NCBI RefSeq assembly: GCF_030253575.1
Contig: NC_080569.1
Coordinates: 7,048,001 to 7,112,000, forward strand
Direction of reading: 5' to 3'
Source of the DNA: Rhododendron vialii
Taxonomy: Eukaryota; Streptophyta; Magnoliopsida; Ericales; Ericaceae
Length of the DNA: 64,000 nucleotides
Numbering within the stretch: the stretch's first letter is position 1; every line of letters begins with the position of its first letter. A program made the translations under genes and the position numbers. The notes below the pieces were generated by a model. That model had not been told where the DNA came from. It saw only the letters and a list, made by a program, of their open reading frames with translations, and did no database searches. Positions 22,388 to 35,000 of this stretch are shown here, piece by piece.

Positions 22388-23228
22388 TAATAGTGCCTTT
22401 TTCAAAAACCTACACAATAAATACTAAAGGGGCATTTGGCGCCAAGTCTTTAGTCAGGAGAAGAGTTACGAACACATCCACACACCAAAAATATTAATGA
22501 CCGATGTAATACTCCAATTCAGAATATCCCATGAATACCCTTACTATCAATTTAATGATCATGTGATCAATCCTTTCAAATTCAAACAATAAATAGTCAA
22601 TCAAAAATATTTTTATTTGGAGAGTTAACCTTTGTATTGACTTTTTAAAACTAAAAAAGTGATATTAAGAAATATTTTTAATATAGTCACATTTTGTATA
22701 GGAAAATATCATTTTTTTTTAAAAAGTTAATGGATAAAAGTAAAGGATAATTTTTCCGCGATAGCAACCGAACCGGGGAAAATATACAGATAAGACATTC
22801 CTATTCTACAAGAAAAGTAGAGATAAAAATTGATATAAAATGTACAATGATGATGTCCCCTTAATAGGTTAAAATTACGAAGCTCAACACTTAAAAAGAA
22901 CGGAGAGAAAACAATTATTATTCAACCCCACACACACTCACATCTTTTGATGGGGCTTACATACATAATGTATGTAGACCTCAATATGAATATGAATGAA
23001 TTTATGTAAATATTTGTATAAGTATTTATGCTTGTAAAATGATTTAACGAAAAGACTTCGGAATTAATTGCCGAAACGATACACTGGGTAATTTCTCCAA
23101 AGCTAGACAGATTTTCCAGTGTTGGTGTTAAACGAGAAAAAGAACCAACGTTAAACCCTGCTTTACTCCTACTCCTTATCTCACATGCTAGGGTTGACCT
23201 CAGCTAATTAAATATGAGTTAAATATCT

Positions 23229-23231
<3 letters not shown>

Positions 23232-23277
<46 letters not shown>

Positions 23278-23278
23278 A
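23232..23278. repeat. (CT)n(CA)n compound microsatellite
   Basis: A CT run passes directly into a CA run, roughly 160-200 bp downstream of the LBD12 stop codon. Confidence 0.9.
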
Positions 23279-23434
23279 CACGCACAAAAAAGTCTCTAAT
23301 GAAAAGGAGACATAACATTAACATACATTAGCACTTTAATTAGGGATTAGCAAAAAGGTCTCCTAATCAAAAAGAGTTGCTCCTTACAACATTGGATCAC
23401 TACTTTCACTGAAAAAGGATGAACGAGATGATGA

Positions 23435-24408
23435 TCATGTCCAAAGAGACTCTCTCTTCCGGGGATCTTGGACTATTACACTGCTAGCAGGAGAAGAATT
23501 AGCAAACCCCAGGTACTGCGGAAACTGCTGGTTACTCATCATGATCAAGTTACTGGTACTAGTGCTGTTGCTGGACAAGAGAACTGATCTCTCGTCGGAA
23601 TCGTTCATCGATATCTGGGTCGTCGGCATTAAACCGGGCTCATTCTGTTGCATCTGAATGCACAGGATCTCCGCCTGAGCAACCGTGAGCTGCATCTGCA
23701 GCTGCGACACCTGATTCTGTAGGAAAGATATGGCTCCCACGCATCCGTACACCGGGTCCCGCAATCTCGCGTTCGCTTCGAATACTAAACTGCTCACCGC
23801 GTCTGATCTCTGGTGCAGCGGAAGCTCCTGTTTCAAGAATAATCGACGTTTGAGAAACTTAGATATATTTGCTCACAAAAACTCTCCTCTTATAGTACTA
23901 GTACAAGGATGAGGGTGACAACTGACAGAATTATCTTTGCAAATAGAACGCTAAATATGTACGTGCATTTTTGCATTTTTTGGAATAATTTGAGGTAAGT
24001 TAAAAGAGTTTTATTGTGAGGTCAAAATAGCAAAATATGATTGCAAATTCAAAAATACGTACCCAGGTGAAAACCGAAAGGCATGTAGGCCCAACTAACC
24101 CTACCACGATCCCACCGCCCCTTTGCAAGTGCTTTGTTTTAAAGCGAGAAAGGAGAAATTGTTTTGCATAGGGAAACTTACATAAATTTTTCATCATTGC
24201 TCTAAACTGGTATAAGTATGTACAAATATAGGGGCAGAGAGAGAGAGAGGACCTGCAACATCTTGCTGACATTGCTAGCGCCAAAGACCTTGTGAACAAT
24301 GGCAAACTTGTGGGGGTCATCCGGAGGGAAGTAAGGGGCAAAGACGCAGTCCTTTGCGCAGCGGCGGCGCAACAACTTGCAGGAGGCGCACGGTGAACTT
24401 CCGCCCAT
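23435..24408 (-). CDS. LBD12: LOB-domain transcription factor, class I, 2 exons
   Basis: Plant-specific nuclear DNA-binding protein of the LATERAL ORGAN BOUNDARIES family. Exon 1 is 24253-24408 and exon 2 is 23435-23827, giving 182 residues. The zinc-finger-like C block is CASCKLLRRRCAKDC (C-x2-C-x6-C-x3-C). It is followed by FAIVHKVFGASNVSKMLQ with the GAS block across the splice site, then VYGCVGAISFLQNQVSQLQ, the leucine-zipper-like coil of class I members. The C-terminus RKRESLWT resembles Arabidopsis LBD12/ASL5 (At2g30130 as I recall), and the neighbourhood agrees. The start MGGSSPCAS was chosen over an upstream in-frame Met (MIFDPK) because family members begin MGG. A TATA box lies 165 bp upstream. 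LBD12 identity within class I is probable, not proven. Confidence 0.92.
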
Positions 24409-24572
24409 TTTAGGGTCAAAGATCAAACCGTAAAAGGGAAGGGGCCGGAAGGAGGAGGGGGAACTTGTTTTGGGTGCAAATTAAGAGGGGGGAAAAAAAC
24501 TTAGGAGAGAGAACAAATCTACAAACAAGACCAAGTAGAGTGTTGAAGACAAATGAGCTTGGCACGTAAGGC

Positions 24573-24580
24573 TATTTATA
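24573..24580 (-). promoter_or_regulatory. TATA box of the LBD gene
   Basis: TATAAATA on the minus strand within CCAATATAAATAGCC. It lies about 165 bp upstream of the ATG, so transcription would start near 24545 with a leader of about 135 bases. Position and sequence fit a plant core promoter. Confidence 0.65.
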
Positions 24581-24599
24581 TTGGTCGGGGAGTGGTTAG

Positions 24600-25953
24600 C
24601 CATCCAAGCATTGAACTTCAAGCTGTTAAAAAAAGAATACGAAAAGTTATCTGGTAAATCCGGTATTCCGGTGTGCTACACACGTGGGACCCCTCCGTTG
24701 GAAAATACTTGGGTTTTTTATATTGTCGTAAGTAGTATTGGTGGTTGTGGTTAGTAGCAACCCAAGTCGACCGTAAATTCATCTACTCGAACCTAATGAT
24801 TTCTGGGCACTTGGCCCCCTCCCATACCACTGGGCCAGAGACTCATTGGCTGGAAAATACTTGGTTTGATTGCCTCTTATGTGATCTTCTATTTTTGAAG
24901 CGATATGGGTTATAAACATGGAATCACGTGACTCTATTATGGAATTACGGATTATACTATAAGGATATATTTACCTAAAATAAAAGGAAGTTTTCTCCTT
25001 AACTCTCTCTTTTATACATGGAATTTTCATCTTTTTATTTATTATTCTACATTTATTACGAAATGTATCTTTGTTTGAAAAGGAAATTACGTTCAATTAA
25101 TAACATGACAAATATATATTTTATTTTGCGTGAAATTATCTTTCTTTCCTCTTTATTTTTTGTTTTGTAATTTTTCTAATTTTTTGGCGAGAAAAAAAAA
25201 TGTTGTAAATTTTAAGAATCATACATGCCGATCCACTGATGCACAAAATAACAAGAAAAAAGTTCTCACTGATACTTTTTTTCGTTCCCGTTCATAGAAT
25301 GGGCAAGACACTAATTTAGTATAAAACGATGTTATCGTTAGCCTTGGTCTTTGTTCATATTATTTCATGACCGCATGCCTAACAACTTTCTATATAAATT
25401 CTCGTAGAATATATACCAATCACAATTAACAAAAGCAGATTAAAATTAACAATCACAATTGGAATGTAAGAATGATAGTTTATAATATAATTGGAAGAAA
25501 AAAGACAAATAATAGATCTGTCTATACATTTTAGTAATAAGATAATTTGTTTAGACAGGATTTGACATTTTTGGCCTTGTAGATTAAAGGGTTTGATAAA
25601 GGGCATCAAGGCTAATTTGGTCACTTTCAACAGAGGAAAACAAGGGGGAATATAGTTGACCACCGCCTAGACGTGTGATGGGCTGGCGATCCATGGGAAT
25701 AGAGTCAAGACGAAGACTGCTTAGTAGTAAGTGATTTTAAAATTTTATGTATTACTGCTTAAACAAAAGCTAGTAATTGATTGAGACTCTAGAGAAACGT
25801 TAAGTAGGGGCTAGGGTTTGGAAAATTTGTGATTCGGTGAGAAATGATGCGAAACCCTTGACCGGAGCAAGAGAGAGAGAGAGAGAGACATGGGCTCGAC
25901 GTGAATGTTTGTTGGCCAACATTCACATGGAAATTTATATATTGTTAATTACA

Positions 25954-26027
<74 letters not shown>

Positions 26028-27000
26028 GTGATCAACGGCAGCATCCTACTATGAATATAGACAACACAAATGTTAGAGCTAATACCAAGATAAACCAAGT
26101 TCAACCTACATATGCTTGCAAAAGGACGTAATTACCATCCCAAACATCTGCATGCGTGGGGATAGAATAGCAAAACATCTACACCATGTTTTAATTTTCA
26201 TAGATACCGTGCAACCACATTCTTAAATAACTAAAATTATACATAACAAAAAAAAAAAAAAAACCCTTAACAACTGAACAGAAAAACAATTAACGACTTG
26301 AACAATGAATGCACATAACATGAACCATAAAATTCGTGACTAACCATAAACATGACTTTTCTACATATATACCAACGCGTAACATTGGTTTGGTATACAC
26401 TCGGTGCACCACAACATTCTCCTTAGCTTATTACTAGATTTTCTTTTCACGTTCAAAATCTCTCGGGCATTTACTGTAACTCTTTATTTTAGTCAAGGTA
26501 CACGTAAACTGGTCCGGGCACCCGAATTATAAAAAAAAAACTAGTTTTCCCTTTTGCAATCCAATGAATGGTGTCACATGAGTTTGTGCAAGGCACCTCA
26601 CATAATCACTTATAATTATCAGCTTATTATGCAAATGTAAGCACGAGGTTTCTGAACCTAAACCCTCTAAAATTATAAGAGGTGTAGTACCCTAAGACCG
26701 ATTCCCACTGCCTTGCATTTAATGCCTCCACATGATTCCAAGCTTCTAATCTTCCATTCCGAGAAAAACAGCTCTCTTTCCCTAGTTGTCATTGCCCTTT
26801 TTTTAATAAGCACTTGTCTTCTAAACCAAAGTCTAAGTTTTCCCTAAGAATCTCACCTTAAAAACAACTATAAAAACAGAGAAAAATGGACCCCTCCATT
26901 GATTTTATTAAACTGGAACACCTCACAAGACGCGCACTTCCCCTTTTAAGTTTTTTCAAACCCCTATGGTCTAGGTAGAAGAGACCTGTGTGTAGACAGG
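24600..27000. other. LBD upstream region, AT-rich intergenic DNA
   Basis: No gene seen. Holds the likely LBD promoter region, a long CT microsatellite (25958-26025) and, at about 26494-26540, the 3' tail of a SINE (AAACTGGTCCGGGCACCCG followed by A-rich sequence) related to the copies at 27.0, 32.7 and 43.0 kb. Confidence 0.45.
25958..26025. repeat. (TC)n microsatellite
   Basis: About 34 uninterrupted dinucleotide repeats, the longest in the window. Confidence 0.95.
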
Positions 27001-27015
27001 ATGAGAACCTTGTAA

Positions 27016-27210
27016 ATTTTTCTTATTTGATGACCGGATGTTCGGACCAGCTTGCGCGCACCTCGATTAATTTCGGGGCCCTGAAGATAACGACCGAACG
27101 TAATCCCTAGTGGCCCCAAGGTTTGAAATATTTGGCCTCCATGGGAACGGAACCTGTGACCTTATGAAAAAGCACTTATTGCTTTTTCACAATCACTTGG
27201 CCAAATCCGT
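27016..27210 (-). mobile_element. tRNA-derived SINE with target duplication
   Basis: The 14-bp direct repeat TGAGAACCTTGTAA flanks the element (27002-27015 and 27211-27224). On the minus strand the 5' part has a Pol III box A (TTTGGCCAAGTG) and box B (GGTTCCGTTCCC). The 3' part has ATCGAGGTGCGCGCAAGCTG, then CCGGTCATCAAAT, the tail shared with the SINEs at 32.7 and 43.0 kb. Length and layout are those of plant tRNA-type SINEs. Confidence 0.8.
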
Positions 27211-27594
27211 TGAGAACCTTGTAATTTTGTCTGTGTGGGTGTTTTTTTTTGTAAGTTTGTGAATATAGTATGAGAGAAACAGACATCTTCACCTTCTTGG
27301 AGAAAATAAAACATGCCATCTCCGATGCAAGCATTAAATGCGCGTGGTGATATGGAAGATTCGATTCTTGAGATATGCATATGCATGGGGTTTTCAAATT
27401 GTGAACGAGTGGATATCAGAAGCAATCTATGTTACATGAATCCTTCCACATGACTAAAATATTTGTGTCTGATATGGATACTCGACAATCGGGTAAGGGT
27501 GCAAAATTTTTGTGTCACATATTTAGTTGAACGCACACGTAGCAAGCATGTTTTGTCATTCAAATTTAACATCAACTATATATGAAACTCCAAT

Positions 27595-28831
27595 CACTAC
27601 TACAAAAATAGATAAAGACCTCGGTCATTTGGCGTGATCTTTCACTTTTAATCTCGCATTCAAAACCGTGGTCTATCAAGGTGTAACTAAAAGTCCCTAT
27701 CTTTTAACCACAGGATAAAAATCGTGATTAAAACTCATTAAAATCGTGATTAAAAATTATAAAACCGTGACCTTTAATAGCTTAACATCTCAGTTTCATT
27801 ATAAAACTGTGGTTGTTTAGAGAATAATAATCTCAGTTTTTGGAAAAACCGAGATTAAAAGTGGCGTTTTCCTAAAGGAAAAAATCCCACTTTATTTATC
27901 CTGTTGGGTTTTGAACCTAAGTCTCTTGAGTTTTGCATAAAAGCTTCAACCAACTGCACTATACACACTTTTCAATATATAATTGAAATATTTAATATAT
28001 AACATATGCTTTTAACATTAAAATATATTTCGAACATCATTTTGAACCTTTAAATATTAAAATTAGAAATTTTGATAAACATAAAAGTTGTAGCCCTTTA
28101 TGTTATTGTTCAAACCCAATTTGAATTATCTCAATTAATGGAGTTTTGAGCATAGAGTTATATATACTCGAAATACATTTGGTGATGAAACGCAACCTTC
28201 ATAAATTTTGTCACCAAAGGTACCCATTTGGTGACGAAATATATTTTCATCGCCGAAAGTACCTCATTTTTTGACGAAATATTTTTTTGTAGAATGGTTG
28301 AGAGTGACATTTATTTAGGGGTATTGCGCGCGGAGTCGATTAAGATGTAAGCGACTTTCAACTTTTCCTATATAAGAGTTTTCATCTCAAGTCTAAAAAA
28401 AATTGTGATGTATTCTCTAACTGACTCTCTCAGTTTCTAGATGATTGAGATTAAAGGTTCTTTTCATTTCAGTTTTTCCGAAATGAGATATATTCTTTCA
28501 TATACAATTTCAGTTTTTCAAAAACGAGATCTATTCTTTAAGTTACAATCTCACTTTTAGATTATTGAGATTAAAAAATCTTTCTATCTCAGTTTTTTTT
28601 GAAACGAGATATATTCTTTCATATATAATCTTAGTTTTTTGAGAATGAGATCTATTCTTCAAGTTATAATCTCACTTTTTAGATTACTGAGATTAAAAAA
28701 ATCTTTCCATCTCAGTTTTTTTAGTAAAACTGAAATTAAAACTATAGTCCACAACATTTTATTATGCTTTTACAAAAAGTGAGATCTTTTTAGTTTTTGA
28801 ACCATGATCTTTATACAATTTTGTAGTAGTG
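27595..28831. mobile_element. Non-autonomous CACTA element
   Basis: The ends are CACTACTACAAAA and, inverted on the right, CACTACTACAAAAT, flanked by the 3-bp duplication AAT (27592-27594 and 28832-28834). Both features define the CACTA (En/Spm) superfamily. The 1,237-bp body has no transposase. It contains a tandem duplication and many GAGAT/ATCTC motifs that may be subterminal binding repeats. Confidence 0.85.
28430..28760. repeat. Tandem repeats inside the CACTA element
   Basis: Units of roughly 120 bp follow one another. Each has ATCTCAGTTTTT, GAGATATATTCTTTCATATA, GAGATCTATTCTT and AATCTCACTTTT, with two nearly full units and part of a third. Such repeats near an end are usual in CACTA elements. 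Confidence 0.7.
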
Positions 28832-28834
28832 AAT

Positions 28835-29670
28835 ATTAGCAAAATGTTCTTAGCCACTTTGTAAATACTATTAAACCGAGATAATAAAAAATACTATGTA
28901 CTAAGAAATTTCAAATTTCAAAATTTTGGCGTATGCCTGTGTCCTCGAAATACAATTAAAATCACTTCGATATGAATATGGCTACCCGCACCTAACACCC
29001 CGTGTCCGAGTCCGTGTAACATAGGAAACAATTATAGATGATGACAAATGAAGCTCTATGGTAAGGTGGGTTTGAAGGGACAACTAACCTCCATTCCAAT
29101 TGCTCGAAGTGTGTGGCTTGGGATTTCCAAGGCCAGTCTTCTTTTCTTCCATTTCTGGGAGAAGAAATTTGGGGGAGGTGGTAGGCTAAGGAGCACAAGC
29201 GATAGGCACGTGATTGCACAGACAGGGCCCATGCTAAATTGTTGCTGCAGACATACACTATTTAAACATGGAATTAATTACAGATTCCCTAAGACTCGTA
29301 CGTACGTGTATAGCTTCCAGTGTTGAAAGTTATAGTTCATATCAAGCAGCAGAAAAGGCCACAACCCCCCTGGGACCCTTTTGTCGCCCAACCGAAACCC
29401 ATTATTCAGTGTCAGACTCAGTACCATGTTTGGTAGTCATAAGCTTGCATATTCAACAGAACTGGCTCTTAAATGAAACTGAGTTAATTTTCACTGTCAT
29501 GAGAATCTTCTGCCAGATTCCAACACCAAATGAAACTCTTTACAATGCCACAGGGGTACCAACAAACCCAGAGCAACACTTCGCACAGGACGCTGTCATA
29601 ATAAATGGCAAGTCATGCAATCCTTAAAAAGTACATGGCAAGAGCAGAGGGAGAAGAGGGAAGGACCTCA
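28835..29670. other. Spacer between the CACTA element and the DFO stop codon
   Basis: Contains a CCGTGTCCGAGTCCGTGTAA dispersed-repeat scrap (about 28978-29025) and the presumed DFO 3' UTR. A 119-codon open frame at 29268-29627 (+) has no recognisable domain, and I do not call it a gene. Confidence 0.4.
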
Positions 29671-32600
29671 TTATAGGTTGGAATCTGGTTCACTGGTTAT
29701 GTGATTGATTCTTCGGTGATCCAGCAGCTTTCGTGCATTATGCTTCTTAATTCCATCTCTAAACAGAGTACTTGCTGAAAATTGTTTTTCTTTTAGAGCC
29801 AAAGACGGTGATGGGTTCATCTCTACTAATTTCTTTTTCAAGTAATCTGCTGCCTGTGCTCGGACTGAATTAAGACCAAACAGCGTTGGTGATAACTAAT
29901 AAGGAAATAATGACATGTGATGCAAAATTTAAGTTAAATATGCCAACATAAGACTTGATTTCTAGTTGCCAAATATTATCGAGCAAGAGCAATACAAGTC
30001 AGTAGAAGACTAATCAAGGACAACATGGATACAGACTTTTAAAACTGAAGTTAGGATATGCAATACTTGAAGCTTCTCAAACAAAAAAGTTCATTCTGCT
30101 TCACTTCTTACATCAGTTGCAAACACAGAAGATACCTATTTTGAGTCTTTGACATGAAAATTTTCAACAGTCAACTCTAATTTTCGTGATGATTTAATTC
30201 ATTAGAAACAACATGTTGACGCAAATTTGGGCTACAGTCATTCGCGGAGAGCAGCTAATGCTGTAGTATCAATTCATTGTTGTACGACCTTAAGGGGTTT
30301 CAAGGTTTAAGAGGTCAAATTTCCCATTTGGTGCCATTGACTGGCTAGCCCAGCTATTTCAGATAGAAGCAAAGCCAGCAACAATAATTCCAAGTAAAAG
30401 GTGGGCTAGCAACAGAGTGAGGTCCCACATGGCGCATAACTATGCATGTACAGTTCCAGTAGTTCGCAAGTTGCAACTAACCATCTGGCTATTCTTCATC
30501 TCAGAAATCATGTAAGACCAGATATTGGGAATGCCCCTACACAACGTTTCTATAGGCTTAGAGCAGTTGAGGTTCATTTCCCGTCAACATTCACATCTTA
30601 TGATACCAAAAGGATTCATAGCACTAGATTTGATTCATTTGACAAACTAAGGAGCTCAAAAAATTAATACCACAAAACACACCAGATCGTGAAGCCAAAG
30701 AGGCAACAGCAGCATCCTTGAGTCTCTTAATTTTTCCAGTAACTTCAATGTTTCTAAAGAAGTCATCATGTTGAGGATCATTCACGCCATTCATCTCAAA
30801 GCATGAAAGTGCACTTTCACATGCCTACAATAAGTAACAGTCACAAAGTCAAATCCAACGGAACTGGCCATATAGACATCATCTACATCAAGGTCCATAT
30901 GGTTCCTAAACATAAATTTGAAACCAAATCATGCACCAAAGATCCAAAAGTGAAGTCAACAAAAGAAGGGAAATACCAAAATAAATAGAGTCGAAATCCA
31001 ATGTCTGCTCCAGGTTCATTGACAGAGTCAAGACAAACTTAATAGAAATAACTAGCCACGGATTTGTTTAACTAGGCTACTAGCAAACATATGCATTTAA
31101 CTAACTCTACCTAGAAGTGTATGTGGAAAATATGATAGCCTAAGCTTCAGGAACGAGAAGATCAAATAGCATGTTCTTCACATTTATTGCAGTTTACAAT
31201 GCAACGAATTATTTCACTCGAGATCAATTGACAATTACGAATCTCTACCCATGAGGGAACAAATAATTTCAGTAGGATAACTTATCTGGAAGGAATCTTC
31301 AGTGTATTTTTTATTTTTTTGTTGCTAAGCAAGGAATCTTCAGTTTTCAAACTTGTCTTCTTTACTTTGTACAAATTGGTTCATTAGAAGTTGTACATTT
31401 TCTCATTAGGCTCATTTCCATTTAATCTGTTTTTTTATCAACCGTTTAATCTTGTATAGGCTCTGTTTGTCTTTGTTTTGATTGTTATTTGAGGGATGCA
31501 CTCTTGACGTTTTGTTCTTCTTAACAAAGCTCTGAGTTACCAAAAAAAAAGTTATCCGGAAAAATCCACAAAAAAATATAAGTAAAAGAATCAAAGTGAT
31601 AAATTGTGACATACGGAGTACTAAAAATAACCATCAAAGCTTTCATGGCCATTTTACATGTCTTTGATTTACTAAGTAGCACTTGAAAATTCTTGTGCAC
31701 GGAGATACTTATACCAGAAAAAAAGACTCAATATGATATCTTTGAAAGGTACTCTTTAAACTTCAATATGGAGCTATGTACAATAAAACCAAGCGTGTGC
31801 TACAGTCTGCTTGGCTCAACGGAATCAACAAACAATATATCAAATTTTAAGTCAATGTTGACAACTAATTTTTAACACTTACTAAAACACCAATATTGAA
31901 AGGACGTTACCTTTGTAGCAATGGAGTAGAACCCATTATCTAACGAATGCTCAGCAAATGTCATCCATTCTTCGTATGAAACTCGTAGCCATTGATTACT
32001 AGGAGACCTTAATTCCCGCAGAGCCAAAGCTTCGTATCTCAAAGCCAAGCAACTCTGGAAGCAGTTGAACGTGTAAACACCAGTCAAGAGGCATTAAACT
32101 TCAGTAAAAAATTATTCTCATTACCTAAAAACTTAACAAGATCGTATGTCATACACAGAAATACGTATCACTGAGGGTACCTAAAAAAAATGCTGAAATT
32201 TCTGAGTTACCCTTATCCTGTATACAAGTAGCAATCAAAAGCATGGCCCCTTTTATGTGCTATGTATTATTTTGTTGGTTTATACTTTATAGGTTTTTGT
32301 TGGCTTTTCATTTACTGGAATGCTCTGGTATCCAAATTTTGAATGTCCATTGCTTTGGTTTTTCATGTTAAACCTGATTCAGATGTAATGCCATGCGTGA
32401 TTGGTAAGAAATACATAATCCCATTCCACAGACCTAATGGGATGGAATCACTGACACATTCCCCAAACTCTTGTACATTCCATGTTTTGTTGGAGTGGTT
32501 ATCCTTAGGACGAGCAATCCCCCGCTAATTTCTGAGTTCAAATGTTGGAATCATGGCTAAAACGTATTTGATCCGATCTCATGTCTTATCAGATTCCCAC

Positions 32601-33567
32601 AAGTTTGAAGAGATAGCATCATATCAGTTGAAAACTCAATTTCACCATAGTAAAGACATGTCTCAACCTAGTGGTCTCGGGCTTATTTTAGATGTTAATC
32701 GTACAGCCAACTCAAGATTTATAGGCAAATAAGGATTTACTAGGGTTGGTCGGTGGTCAAGTCCTGAGACTTAGAGGTTTGCTCCTTCCGAAAGTCATTT
32801 GAAGGTGCTACCAATTCCTTAGGGGCCAGTCCATATGGAGCATTTGCTCCAGCTTTAATTGGGACCTCTGCTAGTGGACGGTGGTATTGTTCCCTAGAAT
32901 TAGTTGAGGTTCGCATAAGCTGGCCCAGACACCCAAGTTATTAAAAAAAGAATTTACTACGAGTAGGTAACTTTGATTTCAAAAGCCTAAAAACCTAGGA
33001 CAAGATCATATCTCAAAAGGCAGGAACTTGCATAACTTTCAAAACAGAGAAAAAATCAACAGTACAGGTATATTGTGCAAGGATATACTGATCACTCAAA
33101 ATCAAAAGGAGTAACACATTTCCGTCTACGATGGATCATGGATATTAATCAAGATATAACGAATTAACACAAGAAAACGAAAGAGAGACGAATGTATGCC
33201 TCAATATCGCCAGCAAGGGCAAATGCTCGAACGAAAAATTCAACAACGGAAAGCTTATGCTCAACGGATTTATCTGCGATTTCGCGAATCACGGAGAGAG
33301 ATTCGCGTCTAATGAAGTCGCTCAAGCTCGAGCGGACTTCGAGCAACGATTTCACGTCTTTGGAAACCAGAAGCGATTCGAGGATTCGTAGAGTCCCGTC
33401 GTCGAATCTGCACGGAAACGAGAGGTGTTCGTATAATTTGAGACGGAAAACGGCGACGATTGAAATGGAACCAATTAGGGTTAGAGAAAGGGAAGCGAGA
33501 GTCACCTTCGGAGTTCGACTTGGGATCGAAAGAGGGAAATCTGGTGATCGACTCTGGCGCTGGACAT
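29671..33567 (-). CDS. DFO: DSB FORMATION (DFO)-type meiotic protein, 5 exons
   Basis: Plant protein that, in Arabidopsis (At1g07060 as I recall), is needed for programmed meiotic double-strand breaks alongside SPO11. Exons on the minus strand: 33506-33567, 33200-33407, 31911-32054, 30683-30824, 29671-29864, giving 249 residues. Recognisable stretches are MSSARVDHQISLFRSQ at the start, RFDDGTLRILESLLVSKDVK, FFVRAFALAGDIE, SCLALRYEALALRE, and the C-terminal LFRDGIKKHNARKLL. The protein is helical with no known enzyme motif. Intron 2 (32055-33199) begins with GC (GAG|GCATAC); no GT donor keeps the frame. Intron 2 also holds a SINE. The start is the only Met in frame before the conserved opening. 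I am confident of the family from memory of the sequence, less so of its function in this species. Confidence 0.85.
32743..32951 (+). mobile_element. tRNA-derived SINE in DFO intron 2
   Basis: Direct repeats ATTTACTA (32735-32742 and 32952-32959) flank about 209 bp. A box-A-like GGGTTGGTCGGTGG begins it. The 3' end reads TAGTTGAGGTTCGCATAAGC, then CCCAGACACCCAAGTTATT and a run of A. The tail matches the SINEs at 43.0 kb and (inverted) 27.0 kb. Confidence 0.7.
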
Positions 33568-34352
33568 GTTTTGGGGAAATGGCGGGTTGGGGTTTTTTCA
33601 AATTGGTGTCGTTTAAATAGAGTTCATTGTTCGTGAAGAAAAAAGGCAAGGCCTCTCGTGAGTTTTTTTTATCACTACCTTTTGGATGATGAAAATACGT
33701 ATTTAATATTTAAAAAAAGAAAATTAATTTCACACTCCCCTTTTGAATTTCCAAGTACATTCTATTTTTTGTCTTCATTCATGTAGAAATATAAGACTAC
33801 CCTTCATACATTTCTCTTTTCACACGTGAAAAGAGTAATTATGTAATTTTGCATCACTACAAAAAAAAATGAGTGCATTTAGATAAAAAGGGAATATGAA
33901 AATCAATTTCCTAAAAAAAAAAAAGGGCATTTTATTGTTTAGTTAAACTCTAATCAAAAACTCTTTTTATCTCAATATTTATTGGATGTACTAGTCACAC
34001 ATTTCATCCCAAAAAATTCAAAAGTCCCCCCATTTTTCTTCTAAATAATCCAAACAAAATTATGTAACCGTTACGCCTTTCATTCTTAAGCTCTATTCAC
34101 ACAAATTTCGTCCCACTTTATGCTTTGTTTGGAACTTGAGGGAAATAAGAGAAAGAAATGAAAATTTTAAAAATTTCTCTCCCATTGTTTGGTGGGTTCG
34201 GCTCCCCTCTAGTATACTTCAATACATTATCATCCATTGTGTGATTAAGATTCATTCTATACATCCACAACCATATCCATGGCTACACTTTGTCACATGG
34301 ACCTGGCCATTTCCCACCCCAAAGCCAACTGTTTTGGCTCGCCAAAACAAGA

Positions 34353-34691
34353 TGCATTCTTTTGGCCTTAACTTAAATTTAAAATGAAAATTTTGTCCTT
34401 ATTTGAATTTTTTCGCATTTGTTAGTTTTGTGCCAAATTTTTTAGGGTTACTGATTCGTCTCAACGATATGAATGAGAAAAGTAAAAAAAATTCACTCAC
34501 TTTTTGCGCTAAAAGGTGGTTCTTTCTCAAAATACTTGGGTAAAAAGTAAAGAAATTTTACTTTTTCGATTCCTTTAGTCGAAACAAATCAATAGCCGAC
34601 AAAAGTTTGGCGCAAAACTAACAAATGTGAAAAAAAAATTCAAATAAAGACAAAATTCTCATTTTAAGTTTAAGTTTACCAAAAGAATGCA
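34353..34691. mobile_element. Palindromic module in left fold-back arm
   Basis: Itself an inverted repeat: TGCATTCTTTTGG at the left end and CCAAAAGAATGCA at the right. Inside is TTTTGTCCTTATTTGAATTT and later its complement. The same module occurs at 35351-35734 and, in related form, inside the hAT element at 57272-57621. Likely a MITE that became part of the larger element. Confidence 0.65.
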
Positions 34692-34759
34692 CCCAAGTTT
34701 GATCCCAACAAGTCTAGCAACAAGTCAAAACACAATGGAAAGCAAAAAAAAAAAGCTTA

Positions 34760-35000
34760 CTCTCTCCGTTCTTAAATGAGAGTGCATTTTCACTTTTTTT
34801 CTACTATTTTTGTCTTATTTTATATCTTTTAATTTATAATATTTTTTTGTAATTTTAAATATTTTGTGTAATAAAATTAATTGAGATCTATCAAACAATA
34901 TCCATATTGGATATCTTTAGCGTTATAGATTGAAAAATATAAACACTTTTTTGAAGTGCCCAAAATTGTAATGTGGACTCTCATTTAGAAACGGATGGAG
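34760..35000. mobile_element. Stowaway MITE nested in the fold-back arm
   Basis: TA on both sides (34758-34759 and 35001-35002). The ends CTCTCTCCGTTCTTAAATGA and, inverted, CTCCATCCGTTTCTAAATGA show typical Stowaway termini. 241 bp. The opposite arm of the surrounding fold-back lacks it, which gives the order of insertion. Confidence 0.85.

Noticed and set aside
29268-29627. 119-codon frame downstream of DFO
   Set aside because: No recognisable domain and no splice partner; more likely spacer or 3' UTR.
33192-33620. 142-codon open frame on the plus strand
   Set aside because: Antisense of DFO exons 1 and 2; no family resemblance.
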